From NCBI RefSeq assembly GCF_002277955.1, contig NZ_CP018477.1:3555206-3619205 (forward strand): DNA of 64,000 bases, written 5' to 3'. Shown here one piece after another: positions 35,238-44,499 of the stretch (positions are counted from its first letter, which is position 1; the number at the start of each line of letters is the position of its first letter). The translations under genes were made by a program, and so were the position numbers. Under the pieces are notes generated by a model that had not been told where the DNA came from, ran no database searches, and saw nothing but the letters and a program-made list of their open reading frames with translations. Origin of the DNA: Thermogutta terrifontis. Its GTDB lineage: Bacteria; Planctomycetota; Planctomycetia; Pirellulales; Thermoguttaceae.

Positions 35238-36920
35238 TCAATGCTGGGTTTCAAGAGTCTTTTTGACCAGTTCAATCCGGGCGGCAAGAAGCTGTCGTTT
35301 CTCGGCCAGATCGGCGTAGTGCCACCATGTGGCGATGGCAACACTCGTGGCGACTGCCACCAGGGCAACTCCCCCCGTCAACACCACGGCACCGCCCGTC
35401 ACTCCCAAGCCGCCGGCGGCAATTGATCCGCCCCCAAACCAGGCGAGGGTGGCGTTGGTGGCCGCAGCTCCAGAAAGGCTGGCAATCGCCGTACCTGTGC
35501 TCGCCGTACCGAATGTGCTCACCGCCCACCACGCAGCTGCGCCTGTCGCCACACCCACAACCGCTCCGCCGGTATTGATAACAGCCAGGCGATAGGCGGT
35601 CCGCTGGTCGATATACCCCAGTGCATATTCGACGCAGGGGAAGGCAATCCCTGCTACGAGCATTCCGGCTCCTGCACTCACCACGACTGATCCGCCAATC
35701 CCGGCCAGTCCGCTGGCCTGTGCCAATTGTTGCCCGATCTCTGTCCTTGTCAGAAGGGTGACCGCCTGCGTAGCCGTGTAGTCGGCGGCCATGCCCACAC
35801 CCGCCCCCATCAGAGCCATGCTGCCAACCCGTTTGATGTCCACCGTTCGTTCGGTGAAAAACTCAGCGAGCATTTCCATGCCACCTGTGGCCACCCCGGT
35901 CACAGCCCCGGTTGCCAAGAGGTGGCTACCCAGTCCAACCCGCGCATTCCATCGCTCCTGATTGACGATCCAACGCCAGGTCTCCGCCGGTTGCCTACAG
36001 TACTCATCGACGAGCAGCGAAACGGCGTGGCCTGAGTAACCCAGCTTCCTCAACGAGCCCGTGATCGCCTGGCGAAGCGACCTTTGAATACCCAAAGGAA
36101 GCTCGTCGAATGGCCCCTCGCAGACGACCCTGCCGCCGATAGTAATCTTGTGGGCTACCTGATCCACGGAATAACGGGCGATGGTTCCCCGATAGCGCAG
36201 CCTCCCCTCGCCGACCGCGGAACAGTGATCCCCGATCTTATAGAGGGCTCGGCGGACTTGATCCACTCCCGGATCGCCTCCGTCCACCGAGTAAGCCACC
36301 CGCCCTGGATGGTCCTGCCACAAATACACATTTCGGCCTTTCTCCAGGGGCAACTGGATGACCTCCGTGCCGGCTCCGGGCAGCCTATCACTCCACACAA
36401 GCCCGCCGGTGGACACCTCTTGCGCCAGCTTGCGATAAAGGGTGCTGGTGGTCCTCATGTGGCTTCTGACCCAATCTTCCGACATCTGCGGCCCTACAGC
36501 CGTCCGACCCAACTGCGAGGTCCCGAACTTCGACTCGACCACCAGGGTATCGAGGATTTCCCCATTCGGTCCGAGTTTGACGAACAGCAGGTCGATTCCC
36601 GATCGGCCAATCCGCGCCGGTGTTACGGCCTGCCAACCCGTTTCCTCAAACCAACCCCTCAAAACGAGCTTCTCGAAGATTTGCTCCGCCAAGTCACCTT
36701 TGAAGTGGGGAAGATATTGGCGGGGCTCACCGGAGAACAGGGCGGGGCCGATAACGGGGTGGGTGGCTCGCCATGCCCCTACCGCAGCCCCAGAGACCAT
36801 CTGGGTGGTGAGAAGCAGAGTGCTGTGCTTGGTCACACAGGGGGGAGGAGTCGCTTGGCCACCTTGTTCGACCTCCACTCCCGCAAGCAATCCCAGCATG
36901 AGAATACCAGCAAAAGGCAT
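35238..36920 (-). CDS. Unusual membrane protein with a PD-(D/E)XK nuclease-like domain
   Basis: 560 residues; AGGAG lies 8 bases before ATG 36920. A signal-like hydrophobic start (residues 4-14) is followed by a region with the spacing of a restriction-endonuclease fold: Glu79/Glu83 in a helix (DLAEQIFEKLVLRG), Asp110 in GRSGIDLLFVKL, and Glu129-x-Lys131 in TLVVESKFG. Residues 140-330 look globular and mixed. Residues about 345-545 are almost wholly Gly/Ala-rich hydrophobic segments (LMGAGVGMAADYT, IGGSVVVSAGAGMLVAGIA, SLSGAAATNATLAWFGGGSIAAGG), like glycine-zipper membrane helices. No named family is known to me. It lies 32 bases downstream of the helical envelope gene and probably shares its transcript. 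Exported nuclease, toxin or defence effector are all possible; none is shown. Confidence 0.6.
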   Translation of the reverse strand: MPFAGILMLGLLAGVEVEQGGQATPPPCVTKHSTLLLTTQMVSGAAVGAWRATHPVIGPALFSGEPRQYLPHFKGDLAEQIFEKLVLRGWFEETGWQAVTPARIGRSGIDLLFVKLGPNGEILDTLVVESKFGTSQLGRTAVGPQMSEDWVRSHMRTTSTLYRKLAQEVSTGGLVWSDRLPGAGTEVIQLPLEKGRNVYLWQDHPGRVAYSVDGGDPGVDQVRRALYKIGDHCSAVGEGRLRYRGTIARYSVDQVAHKITIGGRVVCEGPFDELPLGIQRSLRQAITGSLRKLGYSGHAVSLLVDEYCRQPAETWRWIVNQERWNARVGLGSHLLATGAVTGVATGGMEMLAEFFTERTVDIKRVGSMALMGAGVGMAADYTATQAVTLLTRTEIGQQLAQASGLAGIGGSVVVSAGAGMLVAGIAFPCVEYALGYIDQRTAYRLAVINTGGAVVGVATGAAAWWAVSTFGTASTGTAIASLSGAAATNATLAWFGGGSIAAGGLGVTGGAVVLTGGVALVAVATSVAIATWWHYADLAEKRQLLAARIELVKKTLETQH

Positions 36921-36952
36921 CTTTGTTCTCCTGTCAGTCCAACAAGACCTAC

Positions 36953-38554
36953 CTAAAAATCCCGATACGTCTTCTTTTCTTTTTCCAGCATACCCTTGAG
37001 AACGTACATCTTGGTTCCCTGCCTTTCCAGGTCGGTTGATCTCACCTTCCCGAGTTCGCCGAAAATTGTTTCAAAGGCCTCGCTATAACACCGCCGGGTT
37101 TCGAACGTCAGCAGGGACTCATCAATCTCGCCCAACTGGTCAATGAGGGCTTCTCCAAACTTGACCTCGTTGTCGTTAAGCCATCCTTTGTTCTTTTCAA
37201 ACATTTCCAGGGCCAACTTGATTTTCTGGAGGGCCCACTGGCAGTACCGATTCTGCCGGACCTTGCTGATCCGTTCAGCCTCTTTACTCAAACCTTCGAG
37301 TTGACTCACAGCCTTTTCACGGACCTGAAAGTCACTCAGAAGCGGGATCATCGCCTGAATCTCTCGCATCAAGGCTTCTAGATCCTCCAGTTTGCGAGTA
37401 CAAGCCGCATCTGCTTCAATTTCCTTCGGTGGTTCCCATTTTTTGATGTCATCGATCCGCGATTCGATCGATCTATCCTTCAAGAACTCGCTCCATGCCT
37501 TTTCAGAACTTTCCTTGGCCTGGAGGTTGGAAACCTCGAGCGCCGCCTCGCTCAACTGCCTGGCGAGGTGTCTGACCTCCTCGGCCAGCGCGGGTGGCAG
37601 CACCGCCTTCAGGGCCGTCAACTCCCGCAGTGTCAACTCGGCTTGCTGCAAAATCATTGCCGAGACCGTCGGCGAAGACTCACCCTTTGCATCACTTAAG
37701 TATTCGTTCACGATGCTTTTGCCACGATGGAAAGCCAGGACGGCTTGCAGGACCTTGAGATGATCCTCCAACCACTTAACCGCCTGTTCGTCCCCCGGTG
37801 CAGCATTCGCTCGGGCAACGGGCAAGAGGGGTTCCCATTCCCGCAATTGCTTTTCCGCAGCTTCGGGCGACTCCGGAACTGCCGGGGGTTGCCCGGCCAT
37901 CAGCTTCTGTTTCAGTTCTTCCCATTTTTGGTTGTCGCCGCCAGAAGTGACCGAGGTGTATTCTTTCTCTCGCAGGCTTTCCGCCCACTTTTGATACTCC
38001 GTGGCTTTAGCAACGACTGTTTCCACGAACTTCCAATCGACTTGCAAGGCCTGTCCGTAGAAGAGCGAGGCGAGCTTTTCCAACAGCTCGGCCGCCTCAG
38101 ATCTTTTGCCCTCCTTTTCTTTGCCCGAAGCGATCTCTTTGACAAGCGCACCATACTCTAACAGCACGTGGGCATTTGTTGGGTCCGCGTTGATGACATT
38201 GAGATAGTAATACGTGGCCAACTCATGCCGCCCCTGGCTGCGGAGCAGTCTGGCCATATCCAGGGCAGTTGCCGCCTCCATGGATGTTCTCGGCAAACCT
38301 CCAGGAGTTCGATCGGTGGAAACCATCTTGGGCTCCAACTCGCCCGAAGAGGTTGCCAGCTGTCCCCGACGGGCCTCACCAAGTGTCTGTGCAGAGGCTG
38401 CTCGCCTCTCCTCAGCGGAGGAGTCTCTGGCCGGTCCTGTGGCCCGCAACTCACATCCGGTACCAAAGAGTCCGCAGATTCCTACCACCAGTGTCCCTAG
38501 AATGAACGGCCCGATAGCCAGCCGTGTGGCTCGAAGCGCGATGTATGCGACCAT
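36953..38554 (-). CDS. Helical TPR-like envelope protein, unknown
   Basis: 533 residues from ATG 38554, preceded by AAAAAAGGGGAAATC. One hydrophobic segment at residues 11-32 ends in LFGTGC, a poor lipobox, so it may be a lipoprotein or an anchored protein. A TPR-like pair of helices (ATALDMARLLRSQGRHELATYYYLNVINADPTNAHVLLEYG) is followed by long, highly charged helical regions, including a likely coiled coil near residues 320-480. It lies directly upstream of the PD-(D/E)XK-like gene (32 bases), and they are the only two genes between the IS630 remnants. No enzymatic motif was found. It may be the partner, sensor or anchor of the downstream protein. Confidence 0.6.
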   Translation of the reverse strand: MVAYIALRATRLAIGPFILGTLVVGICGLFGTGCELRATGPARDSSAEERRAASAQTLGEARRGQLATSSGELEPKMVSTDRTPGGLPRTSMEAATALDMARLLRSQGRHELATYYYLNVINADPTNAHVLLEYGALVKEIASGKEKEGKRSEAAELLEKLASLFYGQALQVDWKFVETVVAKATEYQKWAESLREKEYTSVTSGGDNQKWEELKQKLMAGQPPAVPESPEAAEKQLREWEPLLPVARANAAPGDEQAVKWLEDHLKVLQAVLAFHRGKSIVNEYLSDAKGESSPTVSAMILQQAELTLRELTALKAVLPPALAEEVRHLARQLSEAALEVSNLQAKESSEKAWSEFLKDRSIESRIDDIKKWEPPKEIEADAACTRKLEDLEALMREIQAMIPLLSDFQVREKAVSQLEGLSKEAERISKVRQNRYCQWALQKIKLALEMFEKNKGWLNDNEVKFGEALIDQLGEIDESLLTFETRRCYSEAFETIFGELGKVRSTDLERQGTKMYVLKGMLEKEKKTYRDF

Positions 38555-38640
38555 GATTTCCCCTTTTTTCTTTTGGTCCCGGCGCGACCGTCGGCCCGTT
38601 GCCATTCGGCATCCCTCGAGCTAACTTACTGCACCATAAC

Positions 38641-38672
38641 ACACCACTGATTAAAAACACCACTGATTAAAA
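38641..38672. repeat. 16-bp tandem duplication
   Basis: ACACCACTGATTAAAA occurs twice in perfect tandem upstream of the helical envelope gene and next to the right-hand transposase remnant. It might be an insertion scar or part of the promoter region. Confidence 0.8.
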
Positions 38673-38727
38673 GGCCTTACGAACGCAAACAATTATAATA
38701 CGATCAATGAAAAACGCTAGCGCTCGG

Positions 38728-39338
38728 TCACAGGGTACTTTTGGGATCTACGGACTTCAGTTTGCGGCGGGCATCTTCCGCGGTCATTTGCCAGTCGACG
38801 CCGCGCTGCCGAGCGTTGAGGTCTACCGACCACGCCGCAATTTCCTCCTGAAGAAGACGTAACTCTCCCACACGACGCCCCGCTAGACACTGCCGGGTCA
38901 AACAGCCGAGCTCGCACTCCGCCACGTTCAGCCAACTGCCGTGTTTCGGCGTGTAAACAAACTCAATGCGACGAACGTACTGACGAGCCCGCTCCGCTGG
39001 GAACACCTCGTAAAACGCCCCTTTCGTGTGCGTGTTCAGGTTGTCGCAGATCAGCGTGATCCGCTCACAGTCCGCGTAACGCCCGTCCAAAAGCGCCGCC
39101 ACCTCTGTCGCTCAGTCGGTCTTGGTCCTAAAAACTGACGAACCTTTTCCACCGTCTGCCGCCAACACCCGAACGCTTCGGCAATGTGTTGGTCCGTCCA
39201 GGCCGGACCGTCCGCGTCCGCCTTCAGCAGAATCTGAGCGCGACGGACCTTCTGGCTCGTTGCCTTCAGCTTGCGAATGACCTCCTGGCATTTCTGACGT
39301 TCTTCCTCGGTCAGCCGGACAGTATACTTTTTTCGCAT
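38728..39338 (-). pseudogene. IS630-family transposase, internally deleted and frameshifted
   Basis: The N-terminal part starts at ATG 39338 with the IS630 helix-turn-helix (LTEEERQKCQEVIRKLKAT ... AQILLKADADG ... DQHIAEAFGC). After about 80 residues the frame moves, around 39100, into a C-terminal DDE piece (LICDNLNTHTKGAFYEVFP, EFVYTPKHGSWLNVAECELG). Roughly 150 residues with the first catalytic Asp are missing between them, so it cannot encode an active enzyme. It differs in sequence from the remnant at 34433-34984, so two distinct IS630 relatives bracket the island, not two copies of one element. Confidence 0.85.
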
Positions 39339-39573
39339 GGCAACCCTTCTTAGCGAAACGGAACGGAAACGACCATGGATCCTACGCGATCCCGCCCACC
39401 ACAATCCCAATATGTTCCTTTGACGCAGCAGTAGGTCGGGCCCACACGGAAAGATGGGCAGCAGCGGCGGCTCGGTCGCCCTGGCGAGTTTTTTTCGCTG
39501 GTTCCCGTGGATGGACATTGCCCCAAACGAAGAATTCTGGGGCGTCTTCTATCCGGCTTTGTGACCGCGGTGC

Positions 39574-40935
39574 TTACGCCGTATTGGAGAGATAATCCTG
39601 AGACGCATCTGTGGCTTCCGCAGCTTGGTGCATCAGCTCGGTCAGGCTGCCCAGGCTTTTGATCTCGCCGGCAATGGATGGCGCCGCAAAGACACGCACC
39701 CGTTTGACGTAGTGGTCGAATTGCTCCTGCGCCAGCGCTCGCACGACGGGGGACACTTCGCTCAACGGGCGGTAGGTCGCCTCCTTAGGGAAAAATACAT
39801 CCACCCGGAATTCGATTTCCTTGTGAACCGGCGGAGCATCAACGAGAACCTGATGTGAAGAGACGGGGATCCCCAGCTTTCTGCTGAGCAACTCCGCCAG
39901 GTGATGTGCGCAGGCGACGAGCCAGCGGTAAGGACGCCCCGCTATTCGCCGATAAACATCATCGCCGTCAAAATAGTGAAACTGCGCAATCCGCTTGTAC
40001 AGGGTGCGGACCGGTCCAAAAAGTCCGTTGAGGATCTCGGCGGTCTTGGACTGTCCGGCAGACTGTCGCAGGCTTTCGATAAACTCCCATTCCCCCGCCG
40101 AAAAAAGAGCCTCGAGGTCGAGCCGATCCTTCAACTCAAAAAAACTCCGTTGGAGCATCGCCGTGGCGGATCGAACGGCATGGTGCCAATAGACCTCGCT
40201 GAACATGACATATCGGGCAAAGACCATGAGCTCGGCGGCTGTTTTCCCTTTTTCAGTAATGGCCAGGCCGTCACCCCGTTCATTCAAACAAAGGCTCCCC
40301 ACCAGCCGTTGCTGGTCAAAAAAACGGCCGTATGGCACCCCAGCATGAAGGCTGTCTCGGAAAAGATAATCCATTTTGTCCACATCGAGCGGTCCGGAAA
40401 GAATGTTCTGTAAAAGGCTTGACACGCCATCCGCGCGATGCTTCGCAACGAGGTTCAGCACGTCGTCGGGTTGCAGACCCCAGTCGCGTTCCAGGAGCAG
40501 CGCTACCGGCTCGTCCCGCAAGAACCTGGCCACAAACGCTTCATGGGGTGGGACGTCCGGCAGGCCGAGATCCTCGATAGCGTGGCAGAATGGCCAGTGT
40601 CCCAAATCGTGGAGCAGGGCGGCAACGATCAGTTTTTCGCCTTCGTGAGGCGTCACCTGGGCGCGAAACCGGGGATCGTGCGAAAGGTGCTTCAGGACCA
40701 AAAGCGCGAGGCGATACACTCCCAGGCTGTGCTCGAATCGGGTGTGATTGGCAGCTGGATAAACGAGGGAGACCAGTCCCAGTTGTGTAATCCGCGCCAA
40801 CCGACGGAAAGCCGCTGTATCGATCAGGCGGCGAACGCGGTCGGTAATCGGGACGTCCAGTTCCGGCGGAATGCGAATCAGTTGCCGCCGTGAATCGAGC
40901 GCCATCAGTTCGGGGATTTCCTCCCAACGAGCCAT
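39574..40935 (-). CDS. HD-domain phosphohydrolase (dGTPase/SAMHD1-like)
   Basis: 453 residues from ATG 40935. The start of the conserved domain, VPITDRVRRLIDTAAFRRLARITQLG, is followed by the metal-binding HD residues: His in HTRFEHSLG, His-Asp in LLHDLGHWPFCHAIE and Asp in GPLDVDKMDYLFRDS. This pattern is that of the deoxynucleoside triphosphate triphosphohydrolase-like group (B. subtilis YwfO relatives and SAMHD1), which removes triphosphate from dNTPs or related nucleotides. The C-terminus has the mixed helical domain found in YwfO-type proteins. It is transcribed divergently from the TPR/ExbB cluster. Nucleotide preference is unknown. Confidence 0.85.
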   Translation of the reverse strand: MARWEEIPELMALDSRRQLIRIPPELDVPITDRVRRLIDTAAFRRLARITQLGLVSLVYPAANHTRFEHSLGVYRLALLVLKHLSHDPRFRAQVTPHEGEKLIVAALLHDLGHWPFCHAIEDLGLPDVPPHEAFVARFLRDEPVALLLERDWGLQPDDVLNLVAKHRADGVSSLLQNILSGPLDVDKMDYLFRDSLHAGVPYGRFFDQQRLVGSLCLNERGDGLAITEKGKTAAELMVFARYVMFSEVYWHHAVRSATAMLQRSFFELKDRLDLEALFSAGEWEFIESLRQSAGQSKTAEILNGLFGPVRTLYKRIAQFHYFDGDDVYRRIAGRPYRWLVACAHHLAELLSRKLGIPVSSHQVLVDAPPVHKEIEFRVDVFFPKEATYRPLSEVSPVVRALAQEQFDHYVKRVRVFAAPSIAGEIKSLGSLTELMHQAAEATDASQDYLSNTA

Positions 40936-41321
40936 CGTTTCGTCCTCGCCGCAAGAGACAGCAACTCGCCCCTTTTTCCATCGTCCACGATGGATGAAAG
41001 AAGTCACACGTGGGGATTCGGCTATTGTCACCGGAACATTCGTTCGGAAAAAAGGCCACGCGACAACTCAGGTTTTCATTCTGACATTTTTACGGCCTGC
41101 TCGGGAGCGACCTGGTTCGTTCGTGGGGAGGGATTCTATGCCCTGTACAGGTCGTTCCGGAGCGAGACGACGGGATTCAAATCGGACGCCCATGACGCAG
41201 TTGAGGGAGTGGCTTTTCTACCACCACCAGATGTGGTAGTAAGAAATAGGGAGCCGAATCTGCCCTCTCTTTTTTGTAATTGCGTTTTCCGCCGCAGGAA
41301 CTAGGAATGGAGGCGGAGGAT
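40936..41321. other. Divergent gap between HD protein and TPR cluster
   Basis: 386 bases with no gene. TCTACCACCACCAGATGTGGTAGT near 41216-41240 contains CTACCACC/ATGTGGTAG, an imperfect palindrome that could be an operator for the divergent promoters. No clear -35/-10 pair was found. Confidence 0.4.
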
Positions 41322-44300
41322 ATGCTGTTGAGGAGAATCTGTCTGGCGCTCGTCATCGGCCTGATGGTAGGTGGCAAGGCCAGTGAGGCGTTGAGCCAGG
41401 AGTCGGATATACACCGGCGTTTTCTGGAAGCTCTCAAACTCCGGGGGTATTTCGACACGGCCGTGGAATATCTTGACATGCTGGCTGGTGATCCCTCATG
41501 CCCTCCGGAATTGAAGGAGATGATCGACTACGAGGCGGGCAAGGCGCTGCTGGGGGCAGCGCAGGCCTCACGGGTAGCCCAGACGCGCGAACAGCTTCTG
41601 ACGGCCGCAGTCGCCCGGCTCAAAAAGTTTGTTCAGGAACATCCCCAGCATCCCGCGGTGCCCGAGGCAACCGCCGAGATGGCCCAGGCCCTCATTGAGC
41701 GAGCGAAGGGGCTTCTGGCCACAACTGAAGGAAAAAGCGATCAGGAGGCCGAGCCCGCGCGTATGGAAGCTCGCAAACTCATCGAACAGGCGCGGCAGGA
41801 GTTCGAGGTGTTCAAGAAAGCGGCCTATGATCGGGCCAAGGAGTTTGAAAATAAGGTCATCGACCGGGCCAATGCGGCGCTGGTCAAGGAGCGGGATGAA
41901 GCGAGGGCCACGTATCTGAAGTCCCTGATTTATTCGGTGGGGGCTCTCTACCAACTCGCGCAAACCTATCCGCCGTCCAGTAAAGAGCGGAGCGACCTTC
42001 TCAAACAGGCGGCCGCCGAATACGAAAAAATCTTCAACAAGTACCAAAACTACGCAGCCGGAATCTATGCCCGATTCTACGAAGGTATTTGCTACCAGGA
42101 ATTGGGCCAGGACATGCAGGCGGCCGACATCTTCAAGGAAACGTTGACCGTGCCCGGTGATTCGCCCGAGGTGCAGCGCCTTCGCACGGAAGCACTCGCA
42201 CGCCTGATTCAAATTTATCGGAAGAATAACAACCACCAGGCAGCGGTGGAAGCCGCCGTGCAATGGGAAGAGTCGGTGCGTCCCGATGTCCGCGATTCAG
42301 AATGGGGGCTCAACCTGTTATATGAAGCGGCACTTTCAGCGCTGGAATTGGCCCAGGCGGCAGATAAGGCGAAAGACGCACGATCAGCACAACAGCACCG
42401 CGCCACCGCTCGGCGTTTCCTGGAAATCGTATCCCGGGCCCCCGGTCCGCGTCGGTTGGACGCTCAGTCGAAGCTCGCCGAACTCACCGGGGTTCAGGAG
42501 AATTTAAGCGTCCAGGATGTCCAGACGTACGCCGATGCAAAAGCCCGTGGCGAGCTGGCCTGGGGACGGTTCCTCGGATTGATGGCCCAACTTCAAAAAG
42601 GAGAAGGGGATGCCAAGCAGCTTCGCGACGAAGCGACAAAAGCGAGAGATCTGGCGATCACGTTTTATCGAAAGGCGCTGGGGCTTTACAAGAATCAGCC
42701 CCTCGAGGAAGTGAACCTGATGCGATTCCAGATGGTTTTTCTGCTCTGGGATGCCGGGCGCTATGAGGACGCGGCGGTTCTGGGGGAATTTCTTGCCCGC
42801 CGGTATCCCCAGAGTGCTGGTTCACAAAAGGCTGCCGAAATTGCTGTCAAAGCCTTGCGCAATCTCTTCATCGAGGCACGCAAGCATGGACAACCGGCGG
42901 ATGCTGAGCTGAGCCAAATGCAGTCCCTGGCCGAGTATGTGTTGAGCCAGTGGCCGGACCAACCAGAGTCCGGAGAATGCGTTCTGACACTCCTGGAGAG
43001 CTTTCTGGATCTCGATCAGCTTGAGGAGGCCAAAGCGTTCTTGAATCGGCTTCCCGAGAATTCACCCAGTCGTGCCCGGGCAGAATTGCGGATCGGTCAG
43101 GTTTTGTGGATGCAGTACGCGAAAGCTGCAACGGGGCGTGAGGAAGGAACCGCTCAGGCGGATACGCAGGCCCTGCTTGCGGACGCCCAAAAATATCTCG
43201 AGCAGGGCGTCCAACGAATTCGCGCCAACACGCAGGGAGTGACGGTTGATTACTTCCTCGAATACTCGGTGTGGCTCCTCGCTCAGCTTTATGTTAACAC
43301 CGGGCGGACAGATGATGCCATTAAACCTCTGGAGGATCCCACGATTGGCCCCCTGGCTTTGATGCGCAGCAACCACAGCGCGGTGAGTTTGCCGAAATTC
43401 AAGGAAGAAATTCTCAAGACCGCCCTGCGGGCTTACGTGGGAGCTCAGAATTTGGAAAAGGCATTTCAAATTCGTGATGAGCTGGAAAAACTGGTGGCAG
43501 GGAGCAATGATGCCGAGGCGACACGACGTCTGACCCTGGTGTACGTGGGGTTGGGTAGGCAACTGGAGGAACAACTGACCCGGCTTCGCAATGAGGGGAA
43601 GACCGAAGAAGTGGATAAAGTGTTGAAGGGCTTCACGGCGTTTCTCGAGGCCATTCAGGAGCGCTCGGAAAGCGTCGATTTTCGGGCCCTGAACTGGGTT
43701 GCCGAGACATTTCTCGGACTTGCCAAGGGACTGGATCCAGGAGGTCCCACTGTCCCCGAACAGGCCAAGGAGTACTACACCAAAGCCATGCGGACATACC
43801 TTGAGTTGATTGATAAGTGTCAGAAAGATCCGCAGTTTGGTCCCCCAGACGCGACGACTGCTCTTAAGGTGAGGCTGGCCAGTGCGCTGCGTGGTCTTCG
43901 TTTGTACGATAAGGCTTTGGCCATCATCATCAATGTGATTGACAAGGAGGGAAAAGAGAATCGACTGGATGCTCAGCTTGAAGCCGCCCAAATTTATCAG
44001 GAATGGGCCGAGCAGCCGGGTAAGGAAGAGTATTACGAGTACGCGATTCGCGGGGGGTATGAAAAGAACGGGCGGTATCTCATTTGGGGATGGGGTGGAA
44101 TCGCTCGCCGGGTCGCGGTCAACTACGCAAAATATCAGGACATTTTTCATCAAGCCCGATATAATCTCGCTTTATGCCGATTCAAGCTGGCGCAGAAGCA
44201 GACGGGTCCAAAGCGCCAGGAACTCCTCAAGCAAGCCGTGCTCGACATTCAGCGTACTTACCTTCTTTATCCAGAAATGGGCGGCAAGGAATGGTATGCC

Positions 44301-44408
44301 CGATATGATAAGCTGGCCCGGACGATTCAGCAGATGCTGGGAGAAAAAAGCCCGCAGGGATTGCGAGCTTTTGAAGGGGAGACCAAGGCAAAAACCACCG
44401 CGTCCTGA
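41322..44408 (+). CDS. Large exported TPR protein of the ExbB/ExbD cluster
   Basis: 1028 residues. ATG 41322 follows GGAGG with 8-base spacing and begins a signal peptide (MLLRRICLALVIGLMVGGKA). The body is nearly all alpha-helical repeats in TPR style, for example YFDTAVEYLDMLAGDPSCPPEL near residue 45 and QNYAAGIYARFYEGICYQELGQDMQAADIF near 245, on to LFLEARK-like helices and QARYNLALCRFKLAQ at the end. No enzymatic motif was found. It is the first of five genes running to 47654, with 91 bases before the next. It likely forms a periplasmic scaffold or peptidoglycan-associated partner for the proton channel encoded downstream; this rests on context only. Confidence 0.78.
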   Translation: MLLRRICLALVIGLMVGGKASEALSQESDIHRRFLEALKLRGYFDTAVEYLDMLAGDPSCPPELKEMIDYEAGKALLGAAQASRVAQTREQLLTAAVARLKKFVQEHPQHPAVPEATAEMAQALIERAKGLLATTEGKSDQEAEPARMEARKLIEQARQEFEVFKKAAYDRAKEFENKVIDRANAALVKERDEARATYLKSLIYSVGALYQLAQTYPPSSKERSDLLKQAAAEYEKIFNKYQNYAAGIYARFYEGICYQELGQDMQAADIFKETLTVPGDSPEVQRLRTEALARLIQIYRKNNNHQAAVEAAVQWEESVRPDVRDSEWGLNLLYEAALSALELAQAADKAKDARSAQQHRATARRFLEIVSRAPGPRRLDAQSKLAELTGVQENLSVQDVQTYADAKARGELAWGRFLGLMAQLQKGEGDAKQLRDEATKARDLAITFYRKALGLYKNQPLEEVNLMRFQMVFLLWDAGRYEDAAVLGEFLARRYPQSAGSQKAAEIAVKALRNLFIEARKHGQPADAELSQMQSLAEYVLSQWPDQPESGECVLTLLESFLDLDQLEEAKAFLNRLPENSPSRARAELRIGQVLWMQYAKAATGREEGTAQADTQALLADAQKYLEQGVQRIRANTQGVTVDYFLEYSVWLLAQLYVNTGRTDDAIKPLEDPTIGPLALMRSNHSAVSLPKFKEEILKTALRAYVGAQNLEKAFQIRDELEKLVAGSNDAEATRRLTLVYVGLGRQLEEQLTRLRNEGKTEEVDKVLKGFTAFLEAIQERSESVDFRALNWVAETFLGLAKGLDPGGPTVPEQAKEYYTKAMRTYLELIDKCQKDPQFGPPDATTALKVRLASALRGLRLYDKALAIIINVIDKEGKENRLDAQLEAAQIYQEWAEQPGKEEYYEYAIRGGYEKNGRYLIWGWGGIARRVAVNYAKYQDIFHQARYNLALCRFKLAQKQTGPKRQELLKQAVLDIQRTYLLYPEMGGKEWYARYDKLARTIQQMLGEKSPQGLRAFEGETKAKTTAS

Positions 44409-44499
44409 GAGCGTTGTTTCCAAGGAGGTCCCGTACAGGTAGAAAGGCCAACGGAAAAACGTGCATAAGCATGATTTAAGTATTCGGGAGCGTTCCGCC

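Noticed and set aside
36084-36956. Long open frame (290 residues) on the plus strand
   Set aside because: It is antisense to the PD-(D/E)XK-like gene, has no ribosome-binding site and its translation has no domain character.
41120-41190. GATTCAAATC resembling a tRNA T-loop
   Set aside because: No acceptor stem, D-loop or anticodon arm could be folded around it.
41568-42263. 231-residue minus-strand frame
   Set aside because: It is the shadow of the large TPR gene, whose plus-strand frame has a signal peptide and repeat structure.
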